Below are positions 25,421 to 37,104 of a stretch of 64,000 bases of DNA, piece by piece. A program made the position numbers and the translations under genes. The stretch is taken from positions 129,199,601-129,263,600 of the forward strand of contig NC_072894.1 in assembly GCF_027943255.1 (NCBI RefSeq), in the 5' to 3' direction. The notes under the pieces were generated by a model. That model was not told where the DNA came from, searched no databases, and was given only the letters and a program-made list of their open reading frames with translations. The DNA comes from Anastrepha obliqua (lineage: Eukaryota > Arthropoda > Insecta > Diptera > Tephritidae). Position 1 is the first letter of the stretch; the number at the start of each line of letters is the position of its first letter.

Positions 25421-25711
25421 TCAACTCTCCCATTTTCCTCTCTTCCCTTGTATCCAGTAAATTGTAACCTGTTTATTCTCGCAGAGCTCGTTCATTTTGA
25501 ATCTACAATGTTGCACGCATTCCGCGCTAGTCATTACAGCCATCATCACTTTAATAGCAGCTTGACTATCGATGAAGATGTTTGTGCGAGTGTCGAGGGG
25601 AGTAAATTGCAACGCTAATTCAACTACTTTGGTTACAGCATAAATCTCAGTTTGAAATATGCTACATCGATTAGGAAGCCTGGAGACTTTTTGAGAAAAT
25701 AAAGAAAACAA
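25421..25711 (-). pseudogene. RNase H domain remnant of a non-LTR retrotransposon
   Basis: A 96-residue frame contains SIFQTEIYAVTKVVELAL (second acidic residue, in the helix) and FIDSQAAIKVMMAV (third acid, DSQAA motif), then CENKQVTIYWIQG. These are the middle and C-terminal parts of a type I RNase H, as carried by I- and LOA-clade retrotransposons. The first TDGS motif and the last ADEL motif are not present in frame, so it is a fragment. Confidence 0.7.
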
Positions 25712-25799
25712 TAATTTTAAGTGATGGAAATATTTATTTTGTCTTTACGCGCTCCAATGCGTATATGACAGTTATCTTCTTCACAAGAGTCAAATCTGA

Positions 25800-26100
25800 T
25801 TGGCGTACGGCCGATATAGCCGAATGAGTTGGTGCGTGACTACCACTCGGTAGTGCGTAGACTTCAATCTCCGAGCATGGAACAGCTGAATGATAGAAAA
25901 ATTTGTTTCTAATGCCGGTCGCCCCTCGACAGGCAAAGGCACACCTCCGAGTGTATTCTGCTATGAAAAGGCTCCTTATAAAAACCCATCTGCCATTCAG
26001 AGATGACATCAGCCAAGACCCATGCCACAAATAGGAGAAGATGCTCGGCCAAACGCCCAAAAAGGATTTAAATGCTAACTATTCATACATACATACATAC
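25800..26100 (+). mobile_element. tRNA-derived SINE, tephritid-like
   Basis: The head TAGCCGAATGAGTTGGTGCG resembles a tRNA promoter A box (TRGYNNARNNG). About 45 bases on, AGACTTCAATCTCC is a degraded B box (GGTTCGAATCC type). A body follows with CGGTCGCCCCTCGACAGGCA and AAAGGCTCCTTATAAAAA. It ends GGCCAAACGCCCAAAAAGG and then a CATACATAC simple repeat (about 26081-26100), as a SINE tail would. I recall very similar repeats from tephritid genomes; this was not checked. Confidence 0.65.
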
Positions 26101-27167
26101 GACGTTTGCAAAATTTATAAATACTGCGATAGGGTGCCTAATTTTGCACCACATTTTATATCTTTCTACCTTTGTTTCCTGAAGAATTTCATCCAGCCAG
26201 CATTTTCGGTTTTACTATCAAGAATTGACTGTCTTATCCGCGAAAGCTTATTATAACTTTAAAAAATTTTATTTTATATTTCACAGCCATTTACTTTTAC
26301 TTACTTAAGATATTTTATATACTTAGGACTTTTTTATGAGTGATCGTATCTGGAACTCCTCCTTATTCGCCTATTTTGTCTATCCGTTACTTACACATAT
26401 AAACTAAAATAACATTTTACTCCATTTATATCCTAGTATATCACTTCAGGATATGCTGTGATTTGGGGAATTACTCATCCTGGTCGCATAATCCTCCCGT
26501 CATTGGCTGGAAGAGATCGCCCTATACGAAATTATATGACTTAATGTTCACGACCACGTGAAAGAAATCTCATTTCTTAGCTGAAAACGGAAGGTTTTTA
26601 AAGTTCTTTTACTTTGCTGATTTTGTATTATCTGCACTTTTTTGCATTTACTTAAGGAATTCTTAGGAATGTTTGCCCAATTAAACATTCATTCATCCTT
26701 CGAGAGGTCCACAAGCCCATTCATACATATTTTTATATTTGTACACTCACAATCAGTTCGGCAAAGTGAGCCACTTGGGCTACAAACTGTCTAGCATGCA
26801 CACAAACGCACGTACACAACCACATAACATTTATTTATTTATTCATTTGCTGTTTGACATTCGCGACTATCTGGCAACTATTGCAACAGCATATTTGTCG
26901 CACACAACCAATTAGCAACATTTACATATCGCAGCATAAAAATCACAACAGCAGCAACAAAAAATTCTTCGCTCCACTCGTATGGGTGTATGTAGAAATG
27001 TGCCAGCAATCAGCGTTTGTTGCAGATATTTGTACTGTGGCACGTACATACATACTTTGCATCAACGAAATTGAAGAATAACAAACAACAGCAACAAAGT
27101 GAGCAAGAATGGTAGCAGCCGAGGCAATGGAAGCAGCGGAGGCAGTGGAGGCACTGGAGTGGGAGCA
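26101..27167. other. Non-coding stretch
   Basis: AT-rich with CAACAG tracts near 26940 and 27080. No gene was recognised before the candidate exon. Confidence 0.4.
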
Positions 27168-27270
27168 ATGGCAATGCCAAACGGTGGCGACAAATCGCCA
27201 ATTGCATGTTTGAAATTTCGCCTCGCATTTGTCGTTGGCTTTGCCTTGGGGGCACTAACTCTGCCAGCAT
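27168..27270 (+). CDS. Candidate first coding exon, membrane anchor or signal segment
   Basis: From ATG 27168 the frame reads MAMPNGGDKSPIACLKFRL, then a hydrophobic run (LAFVVGFALGALTLPA) of about 16 residues preceded by basic K and R. This is a typical signal-anchor of a secreted or type II membrane protein. Directly after it, GCAT|GTATGT gives a strong splice donor at 27271. Upstream in the same frame is a Gly/Ser-rich stretch without an ATG, so 27168 is the first usable start. An out-of-frame ATG lies upstream at 27110. No downstream exon was identified inside the window, and I do not recognise the protein. It could be a chance frame. Confidence 0.35.
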
Positions 27271-28599
27271 GTATGTTCTGCTTCTACTGCCGGACTATCG
27301 CCAGAGTTGCCTTGTGCGTGTCTGCACCCGTTTTCGCATAGTTTTTCAAACACTTTTTGTTCTTTTGTTTGCTTTGCTTGATTGGTACTATTTTACCTCG
27401 AGTTTTAGTCTTTAATATTTGCTTTTGTTTTTAGTGTTTGCTGTTTTTGTTGTTTTTTTATGTTATCTACCAAACATTTAAGTACTCACGCGCTGCCCAA
27501 CACGTCGCTGCTGATTTTGCTGCCTTATTTTGAGGTTTGCATTGGCTTGCAACAACGAACCCTGACATTGCAACAAACGCATTGTGGCAGCAATATAAAT
27601 GCACGTACTTTGTTGTTGTGGTGGTTGTTGTGTCAGCATGCAATAGCGATGGGTGCTTATTGTCGTTGTGCTTTTTGTTGTTGTGGTTATGTGCTGGAAA
27701 ATTTAGAAATTGCGTGTTGAATGGCCAAAAAGCGCCCAAATAGCACTGCAACAAGTCCGCGCCACACAACCGACTCCCAGAACACGCAACCCTCGCCCTC
27801 GTTCCGCCCGTCGTTCAGCTGGTCGCTTCGCTGCGCCAGCATGCCACTGGCGGCTGCATACCAATCTAATGTCTACATTTGTGTTGGCCGTAAGCGTCTG
27901 TTGTTGCAACGCACACATAGCTCGCTCTGGCTGCTGCTGTTGCGTGCCACTTTGGACTTGAGCGCGACTTTTCTGCATGCAACAGTATTTGTTACGATTA
28001 TTTTATTTTCCCGTATTTTTTGTTGTTGATACGCTCGCAGAGCATACCGTATTCCTGCCTCTAAGCCCTTCTAAGTCGCTCGCGTATTTGATTTTTTTTT
28101 TTGTTGCTGTTGCGTTGTTTGTTCGTTCGACTGCCACTACCATTTTCGGCGTTGTTGCAACATGACTTGCGTGCGTGCAATGCTTCTAAGTTGATTTAAT
28201 GTGCTATTGTATTTTTGTTGTTGTTGTTTCAGCCTTTTTCTGTTTGTTCGTTTTTTATGCTGCAGCTTTACATTCGTGTTGCAAATTTGTTAAAGGCATT
28301 GAATTCGTGATAAGATTTTCATGTTATTATTTGTTCGGACATGCAAATACGCATGTTTTAACTGGGTATTCCTTCCAGCTTCGCAGCGCTGCAGCTCATT
28401 TACATTGTTGCTTCGGGCAATGTTGCATATTCTTGTTCTTATGCGAGTAGGTATGAGTGCATTGTTGTTTGATAAATGTTTCTTTTGTTGTTGTTATTGT
28501 CCTCCTAGAAATTAGATGTACTAGGGAGGGTTTCGCGCAGAATATGCTGGGTTTTCTGCCTTCAATAGGATCTAAAGCTTTGATCGGAACTCCCACAAG
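27271..28599. other. T-rich, TTG-repeat-rich stretch, possibly intronic
   Basis: Rich in (TTG)n runs (for example 27608-27630, 27670-27690, 28214-28228), which explains the many long cysteine/leucine/valine-rich frames. A patch at 27721-27888 has a strong C/G bias at third codon positions and ends in GGCC|GTAAGC, a possible donor. It starts ATG GCC AAA AAG CGC and could be an exon, but no homology is evident. Confidence 0.35.
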
Positions 28600-29480
28600 A
28601 AACTTTCTCTAAAACACCTTTTTTGCTCTCCTTCAAACAATGTAAAACGCGATGTGGCCAAGATCTAATGAGTATTTGAGGATTGCGAATGATAGCTGAT
28701 TGCGATTGGGTTAACGGCTGATGAAGTTCATTACATTTTTCTATTAAGGCCTGCTATATCAGCAGGCGTAAGAAGGAAGCGAGGCCTAAATCTTAGTCCC
28801 GCGAGAGCAGGGCAGCTAAGGAGAAAGGGCTGATTGAATCCACTCCATATACACACGTGGCCAGAAGATTTTTACGACCTTAAAAGTTTGTGTATTTGCT
28901 CAGCGGTCGTTGAGTTACCGCGAAGCTTATCGCCCAGTTGTAAAGTATAGGTTGTCAAGGGGATGCCAATTCTCTCTTTTCACGAGGAAACTACCTCACA
29001 GCTCCCTTGTCAGACCAGCTCATCTGATTCGCAGTTTTTCGCAATGTCGCTATAACTAGGTACCCAGACTAGCCTTAAGTCGAAGTATTCGGATGCGATC
29101 GAAAGTGAAACCGGATATTTCCTGACCAGTTTCGAATGCACTGTCATTGAGTCCACGGCCTTAATTGCCGTTTGGTTATCGGTTACTTTCTTGACAGTTA
29201 TTACGCAAGTGAGTAGCCAATCAGCTGCTTTATTAATTGCAGCTACCTCTGCGTTGAAAACACTGGAGTGATCCGGTAACCTGAATTTGCATATGATGGG
29301 GAGCTCTTTGCAAATACTTCTCCGCCAACCCTTCCGTTCAACTTCGAGCCATCCGTAAACAGATTTCCCAAGCCTGTCTCCAAGTGTTGCATTCCCTTGA
29401 TGGAATGTAGGTGGAGAATGTTCCACTTGGGCCAGGCGAAGGTATACACTGATCTGCTGCGAGGGGGACATGATAATCAA
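28600..29480 (-). pseudogene. RNase H and tail of an I/LOA-type retrotransposon
   Basis: Reading the minus strand in two frames gives NLFTDGSKLNGRVGGEVF (first acid), then SSVFNAEVAAINKAADWL (Glu helix), VTDNQTAIKAVDSM (third acid) and LVWVPSYSDIAKNCESDEL (last acid region). This is a complete but frame-broken type I RNase H domain. Toward 28750 a CPALAGLRFRPRFL segment resembles the zinc-knuckle tail that follows RNase H in LOA/I elements. There is at least one frameshift near 29250-29450. The RT domain is not present in the window next to it. Confidence 0.7.
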
Positions 29481-32458
29481 AGGATAAAAATGCGTGATTG
29501 TGAGAAATTTTTGAGAAAAGGTGGCAAATATATGAACTTTTCTTTTATAAAGAGAAAATGCGCAACTTCAACTCGCACTTATGTCTACCGAAGTTTAGTA
29601 AAATTTAGTCAAATCTATCACATTTAAAATCATTTACACCTATTAACAATTTATACAAAAGTTCCCCATTATAAAAATCTCCCCGACTTTCTCTACAAAA
29701 AAATTTAAAAATTTCTTTATTTCAATACTGGCGCTCTTTCCGGCTACCCAAAGTTGTATATCAACTTAACAAATATTTCAACATAAAAGTTCTATACATT
29801 TAATAATACAAAATAATACAACTTTACTCCGTTCAAATAATAATTCAACTTTAATCCGTTCAAGTGCACTCGAATTAGTTGAGCCCTTAAAATCCATATC
29901 AGAGCTTCAGAACCGAAGTCGAATGCGTTATTTGCTCTTTTCATTTCACCTCGATTGCTCTACGCACGCGTGCACTAATTGCTGTGCTTCGACGTCGCGT
30001 CTTATTACGAATTTATGAGCAAACATTTATGGGCCCACCAATAAGTTAAATTGACAGCGAAGCCGGGTGGTCCTGTTTGTGGCTGCATAGCACGTTGCGG
30101 GGCCATATGTTGCAAGTCACATTTACATGGGTGCGTACATACAATTTGCACTCATACACATACCTATATATGAATGTGCATCCATACAGTCATATAATCG
30201 TACGTACGTTTTGTTTGCAAATGCAAATTCTTTATAAGCACTTTTGGTGTGCGCCTGGTTTGTGTGAAGTTATTGTATGCAAAATTTATACTGTAAGTAA
30301 AGCGAGTGAAGTTCAGATACCCACCTATGAAAGACTATAGGGATAAACTTGTTATTTTTATGGTATGCATAGATAAGTGCATACATACACGCATACCCAC
30401 ACATAATTGCACACAAGTACCCGTATTCATGTGGAGTTCTGTTATTAGGAAGATAACATTTTTTTTTAGTTTTTCTCTGCAGGCAGCGGTTTTGATTTCA
30501 AGTAACAAAAAAATTACGTCTTTTTCAGCAGAATTCTTAAATTTTTATTGCAAACAACCATTAGTGATTAGAAACCTTAGAAGGCACTTTTATTATCTGG
30601 AAAAAAAACTGCGCGTATATTAAGTAGGAGTTGGACACTTTTTCTTAAGCAGTTTTTATTGCCACGAATGTCGTTGCAACATTAGACTTAGGTAACAAGC
30701 GACAAACACATACTCGTGCATTTGTATGCACTTTTGAGTACTCGCGCTAAGCTTAGCAAATGCGTGCGATAGTCGCATACTTCAAGTATTAGCCATCTAA
30801 TAAATGCGTTGCATAGGGGAAACGCCGACGGAAAAGAGCTGCAATGGCAATAGAGCAATAACAAAAACAGTGGTGTGGCAGCCATGAGAAATGCAATAAA
30901 TCTACTAATATTGACATTTATTTCCTCGCATGTCATTGGCATGCATTCGCCATAAAAACGTACCTGCAGTTAGTACTTAAGCCACAAAATCTTTTTTTTT
31001 TTTTGTTTTTTTTTTTTTGTAAATTTTTTTGATGGGCTTACTACAAGTACATACATGCCTGCATACATAACTATGAACGTACTTGACACTATTAAGTAGG
31101 ACTTGTTCTAGACATTGTTCATATTTCGAATACTGTTCGGCATTATGGCGCTTTGCTCAGAGAAGACGGTGGACTGCGGTTAGAATTAGTGCACATAAAT
31201 TTTAGCTGTATTTTATGTCTGACTAGTAGATTAAAGATAAAATAAAAATTCAACGTTGTTACAGCTCCCGTGCAATAGGCAGCCTTTGAACGCGAGCTGT
31301 AAAATTCAGTCAGTTAAGAGTGTGCTTTTGAGCCCTTCAGGAGAAATCCACTACTTAGCAATGCAACAACTTGAATACAATTTGCAAAAAGGACTGAGAT
31401 AGGAAAGCAAGTAAGCCTAAGCAACATTAATCTAGAAAAAAACTTTTTCATAAACGGTTCGTTATCCTAGGAGAATTTCTAAAACTTTTAAACAAAACGC
31501 TGGCTTTTATAGCAGCTATTCAGTTTGAGCGAGCTTTTACCAATCAAAGTTGCTTCAATTTTACTTCCCTTAGCTAGTGTTCCCTTAGTTTCATAGGCAA
31601 TATTTTCAATGTTCAAAGCATAATAGTGTGAAGAGGAATTCCAGAAAATATTCCTCAGCTCACTTATGAATCCGCAGTACCCGAAATCAGATAAAGCTCG
31701 GCTTTAAAGTGTTTTTCAGTTGCTTGTTATTTTTGAGATCCGTGTGCGCCATAACTGAAAATCTACAAGACCAATCATTTTGAGATTTCGTACAGTACTT
31801 CCTACATAATTCACCAGTTATCCTTGGGGTTCGTCTTTAGTAATGGGTCCACCTATTGAGACGATATCAGGTTAGAGATCGCACTAAGAAACCTGGATTC
31901 TTTCTGAACACAATTTTGGAATTTATAGTAGCAGCTCAATGCAGTCCAGCTCATTTGGACCTTTCTCTCCTTTCTCTCTATAATAATATCTTTTTTCAGC
32001 TAAAATAAAAAATTGGCGCAGGTATGAAAACGCCAAATTTCTACTATTAACCATTCTTGTGTTCAGAAATCATTTCAACATTTTAAGCATCTTTAAATCA
32101 AGGAGTAATCAAGGTCCACCAGCGAAACATTTTTGTATTATACTTCTTATGAAGATTCGTTTGTGCATTGAAGACCTCTTTCATCTTAGATATCAAATGG
32201 AGTCAGTAGAACGTCTTATTTACAGGTGTTCAGTAGAGCCTAAGATGCTTTGTAGGCGCAATCTCCCGACAGTTGGCTCTATGTTGCCAGAAAGACTCGG
32301 ACTCATATCCTTTAAGAACTATGACTTCAAAAGCATTCTTCAAAAATCATTGGGAAATATTTAATGATATTATAACAACTTTGTAGGACCAAGGCCCGCT
32401 ACCATTATTTTTATTGCTTAGAATCCTGAAGCGCCACTTTATACTTTTAATATTATTA
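29481..32458. other. Long non-coding stretch
   Basis: AT-rich DNA with poly-T runs at 30991-31029. No gene was recognised. The reading frames are short and unconserved-looking. Confidence 0.45.
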
Positions 32459-33580
32459 TTGACGTGATAACGTCTTATAATTCGATTTAGCCGGCTGCGC
32501 GCACGAAAAAATATGTCGTTACCTTGCTCATTTGTCGTTACCTTGCTCATTGTCGTTACCTTGAATGAACTGCAAGTGAAAGCGCGGAACGAACGACAAA
32601 GCAAATAAAGCAAACGAACGGCAACGTTCGACATCTTGCTCTCTCCTACTTAAGTGAGCGTATATATGTATGTATATGCGCATATGTACATATATAAATT
32701 CACGTATTTGTATTTGCATATGCCTTCTTATTGATTATTATTAATTTGATTTACTTGAAACATTTTTAATAAAACCAAGTTTGTTAATAATACCTCTTGT
32801 TTTAATGTTATTATTATTAATTTTTTTATTATATATGAAGGAAAAAATGTATGGTAATATTTACCACATACCTAATAAGATATGTTGTATACTAATATAT
32901 GTATATAAACATGCATATACATATACAATTTCGCGCAATTTTCAAAAAGAACAAATCTATATGTAAAGATGCATACAAGTCATATGGACATATCAAATAT
33001 ACGAATCTATTCCGTACGCAAGCAAATGTAAGCTAATGTGCTTGAACTGCAAGCGAGAGCGCGGAACGAACGACAAAGAGCACAATCCGCCCCCGCGTTC
33101 GGCAACGTTCGATATCTGGCTCTGTCCTACTTGAGTGAGCATATATATGTATGTATATGCGCATTTGTATATAAATTCACATACTTGCATGGTAATGAAC
33201 CATTTCTCTGTTGAGAATAGGACGATGATAGGAAAAGTCGGAAATGAAAGGGAGTGTTTCGAGTGTAAAGTGTCTTGAAAAAGGCAAATCGATGATGGTG
33301 CATCTTAGTGTTGTTGACTTATTAACGTCTGACGCACAATCGAAATTGAACATATCTTTCATGAATTTGATAAATGTTTCGTCATTTTTCACGTTTGTGT
33401 AAATGTAACTTGACCTATTCTATTGCAATTCCATTTACCTCCTCCTCTATATCCATACAAAATATCTATCAAACAAATAAAATTAAAATTTTGTTTTGAA
33501 AATTGCAACCATTCCATCAATATTTTCTTATGACGTTGTCACGTTAAACTATCGTCAGTAAACCGTCTTTACAGACAACC
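32459..33580 (+). mobile_element. Helentron/HINE-like element, copy B
   Basis: Begins TTGACGTGATAACGTCTTAT. The right inverted repeat TATGACGTTGTCACGTTAAA lies at about 33530-33547. After it comes a hairpin at 33554-33576: GTCAGTAAA, a five-base loop, TTTACAGAC. Inside are a 14-base minisatellite (32515-32565) and two versions of the conserved block (32570-32700 and 33035-33180) that read GAACTGCAAGCGAAAG/GCGAGAG and end in a GAGTGAGCATATATATG-type segment. There is no coding capacity. The internal duplication of the conserved block is not seen in copies A and C. Confidence 0.65.
32515..32565 (+). repeat. Minisatellite GTTACCTTGCTCAT, two to three units
   Basis: Two full and one partial unit of GTTACCTTGCTCAT inside HINE-like copy B. 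Copy A has one degenerate unit and copy C has five. Confidence 0.85.
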
Positions 33581-34605
33581 TCTTTTTTTTAATTTATATT
33601 TTCATTTTATTTCATATATTTATTTATTATGAAAATATGTTTCCCAATTTTTCCAAATACATCGGTGACACACTGTGCCATTTCGATTGTGGCGGCAACG
33701 GCAATTGTTTACTAACTTTTATTGTGGCACGAAAAAAATGCTTTGACGGCGCGTACGACACGCTCTTCACAATGCCAATGCCAGTGCCGAATAGCACTAA
33801 CAACAACGCCAACAACAACTATAACTACAAGCATAATAACAACCTCGAATACTAACCGCAACATCAAAACTAACAAAAGCAGCAATAACAACACCTGCAA
33901 CTTAGAAGTGCGATCAGTTATGGCAAAGTGGCGGCATTTAAGCGTTTGCCGCCACTTTTTATAAACCAACGTTTCAATGTGGCGCGGTGGAATGTCGAGC
34001 GCAGAGTGTGGCGTGCAATGCGCGTGAGGGGAGGTGCTTGCTGTTTGCGGCTATATATGGCGCGCAACTTGTCGTCGTCAACCCACAAAAAACAAAAAGA
34101 CTGGCGCTAAATGCTCAAGAGCTGTCGTTAGAGCTGATGGCATGCCAAAGTGGTGTTATTGATATTACTAGTATTCCTTGTTGCTGTTGTTGCAACATAC
34201 AAATGCATTTGAACAACAAATCGCTGTTAAATTGAAGCGCGAAGCGTAGTGAATTAAATTGACTGGTTATTGGTTGGTAAGTCGGTTTGTTAGTCAATTG
34301 ACTGAATTGAGTTGACCACCAACGGGGCGATAACAAAACGACAAGCTGAGCAGCCGGTAAGCAACCCAATAAATGGCTATATAATATGAGACATATGTGC
34401 ACACTTTATTTCTGTGCCTATGCGTGTGGCTAGCAACACTGAACGATATGCGCTTAAACAGCTCTTAATATGGCCGGTCAGGCACTCAGGTAGCAGCGAA
34501 CTTAGCTGGTGGCACTTCCGCTATTTGAAGTGCAAAGTAGTTGTACACAACTACAATTTATTGATTTTAGCTGTACTTCAGGAACATCTAGTAAAGAAAG
34601 TGTTT
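33581..34605. other. Non-coding stretch between two HINE-like copies
   Basis: Contains CAACAA-type runs around 33800-33900 and a GC-richer patch at 33900-34110. No supported gene. An open frame at 33637 (starting MFPNFSKYIGDTL) has no family signature. Confidence 0.4.
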
Positions 34606-34664
34606 TTGACGTGATAACGTCTTATAATTCGATTTAACAGGCTGCACGCACGAAAAAATGTGTC

Positions 34665-34767
34665 GTTACCTTGCTCATTACTGTTCATATGTAGTTACCT
34701 TGCTCATATGTAGTTACCTTGCTCATATTAGTGTTACCTTGCTCATATGTAGTTACCTTGCTCATTG
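34665..34767 (+). repeat. Minisatellite GTTACCTTGCTCAT, five units
   Basis: Five copies of GTTACCTTGCTCAT with 5-8 base spacers, mostly ATATGTA. This is the expanded state of the one-unit (copy A) and two-to-three-unit (copy B) arrays. Confidence 0.9.
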
Positions 34768-35214
34768 CATTGAATGAACTGCAAGCGAAAGCGCGGAAGG
34801 AACGACAAAGCAAACAAAGCAAACGAACGGCAACGTTCGACATCTTGCTCTCCCCTACTTAAGTGAGCGTATATATGTATGTATATGCGCATATGTACAT
34901 ATATAAATTCACGTATTTGTATTTGCATATGCCTTCTTATTGATTATTATTAATTTGATTTACTTGAAGAATTTAAAATAAAACCAAGTTTGTTAATAAT
35001 ACCTGCTGTCTTAATGTTATTATTATTATTTTTTTATTATATCTGAAGGAAAAAATGTATGGTAATATTTACCATATCTATACTAATATTATAAAGAGGA
35101 AAACTTTGTTTGTTTGGTTGTAATGAATAGGCTCAAAAACTACTGGACCGATTTTAAAAATTCTTTCACCATTCGAAAGCTACATCACGAGTAACATGGA
35201 TTATGTTTTATTTT

Positions 35215-36232
35215 GGAAATAGGGCTCGAGATATAGGTGAAAACGTGGACCCGGGTAACCTTTGGTTGTGTATGTACAATATGGGTATCAAATGAAAGCT
35301 GTTGATAAGTGCTTTAATACGGGGTAGTTTTCATACCTATTGATGACTAGGGTGTCGAAATATATGCCAAAACGTGGACCCGCCGTGTCTTTGAACCGAA
35401 TTAAACCAAACTTACACACATTGTTAAGTAGGTATTGAAGATGATTTCCGTATAGTTTGAATACCTATTGGTAGATAGGGTCTCAAGATATAGGTGAAAA
35501 CGTGGACCCGGGTAACCTTTGGTTGTGTATGTACAATATGGGTATCAAATGAAAGCTGTTGATAAGTGCTTTAATACGGGGTAGTTTTCATACCTATTGA
35601 TGACTAGGGTCTCGAAATATATGCCAAAACGTGGACCCGCCGTGTCTTTGAACCGAATTAAACCAAACTTACACACATTGTTAAGTAGGTATTGAAGATG
35701 ATTTCCGTATAGTTTGAATACCTATTGGTAGATAGGGTCTCAAGATATAGGTGAAAACGTGGACCCGGGTAACCTTTGGTTGTGTATGTACAATATGGGT
35801 ATCAAATGAAAGCTGTTGATAAGTGCTTTAATACGGGGTAGTTTTCATACCTATTGATGACTAGGGTCTCGAAATATATGCCAAAGCGTGGACCCGCCGT
35901 GTCTTTGAACCGAATTAAACCAAACTTACACACATTGTTAAGTAGGTATTGAAGATGATTTCCGTATAGTTTGAATACCTATTGGTAGATAGGGTCTCAA
36001 GATATAGGTGAAAACGTGGACCCGGGTAACCTTCGGACGTGTATGTACAATATGGGTATCAAATGAAAGCTGTTGGTGAATGCTTTAGTACAGAGTATTT
36101 TTCATGCCGCTCCGTGACTGGGGTCTCGAGATATAGGTCAAAACGTGGACCCGGGTAACCTTTGGTTGTGTATGTACAATATGGGTATCAAATGAAAGCT
36201 GTTGATAAGTGCTTTAATACGGGGTAATTTTT
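35215..36232 (+). repeat. 257-bp dimeric tandem array
   Basis: The phrase GTGAAAACGTGGACCCGGG recurs at 35237, 35494, 35751 and 36008, exactly 257 bases apart. A related half-unit (GCCAAAACGTGGACCCGCC) lies 129 bases after each, so the unit is a dimer of diverged monomers of about 128 and 129 bp. The last step is only 129 bases (to 36137), a lone monomer. Adjacent units are nearly identical, which implies recent amplification. ATGGGTATCAAATGAAAGCT occurs in each A monomer. No coding capacity is apparent. Confidence 0.92.
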
Positions 36233-36234
36233 TA

Positions 36235-36300
36235 TGTAATGTTATGTAATGTAATGTAATGTAATGTAATGTAATGTAATGTAATGTAATGTAATGTAAT
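36235..36300 (+). repeat. (GTAAT)n pentanucleotide tract
   Basis: About 13 units of GTAAT with one GTTAT variant at 36241. It leads directly into the GTTAT array in the same five-base phase, so the two arrays differ by one base per unit. Confidence 0.95.
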
Positions 36301-37104
36301 GTTATGTTATGGTATGTTATGTTATGTTATGTTATGTTATGTTATGTTATGTTATGTTATGTTATGTTATGTTATGTTATGTTATGTTATGTTATGTTAT
36401 GTTATGTTATGTTATGTTATGTTATGTTATGTTATGTTATGTTATGTTATGTTATGTTATGTTATGTTATGTTATGTTATGTTATGTTATGTTATGTTAT
36501 GTTATGTTATGTTATGTTATGTTATGTTATGTTATGTTATGTTATGTTATGTTATGTTATGTTATGTTATGTTATGTTATGTTATGTTATGTTATGTTAT
36601 GTTATGTTATGTTATGTTATGTTATGTTATGTTATGTTATGTTATGTTATGTTATGTTATGTTATGTTATGTTATGTTATGTTATGTTATGTTATGTTAT
36701 GTTATGTTATGTTATGTTATGTTATGTTATGTTATGTTATGTTATGTTATGTTATGTTATGTTATGTTATGTTATGTTATGTTATGTTATGTTATGTTAT
36801 GTTATGTTATGTTATGTTATGTTATGTTATGTTATGTTATGTTATGTTATGTTATGTTATGTTATGTTATGTTATGTTATGTTATGTTATGTTATGTTAT
36901 GTTATGTTATGTTATGTTATGTTATGTTATGTTATGTTATGTTATGTTATGTTATGTTATGTTATGTTATGTTATGTTATGTTATGTTATGTTATGTTAT
37001 GTTATGTTATGTTATGTTATGTTATGTTATGTTATGTTATGTTATGTTATGTTATGTTGTGTTGTGTTATGTTATGTTATGTTATGTTATGTTATGTTAT
37101 GTTA
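36301..37104 (+). repeat. (GTTAT)n satellite, about 160 units
   Basis: About 804 bases of GTTAT with only three variant units: GGTAT at 36311, and GTTGT at 37056 and 37061. All three forward frames stay open because no phase makes a stop codon, so the apparent 268-314 residue cysteine/methionine-repeat proteins are artefacts. Variants cluster at the edges while the core is uniform, as expected from slippage or unequal exchange. Confidence 0.97.

Noticed and set aside
27467..27769. Frames full of Thr or Val in the TTG-rich region
   Set aside because: Simple-sequence translation of (TTG)n tracts.
35215..36232. Regularly spaced repeats reminiscent of a CRISPR array
   Set aside because: The unit is 257 bp, spacers are identical between units, and the context is eukaryotic. 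It is an ordinary tandem array.
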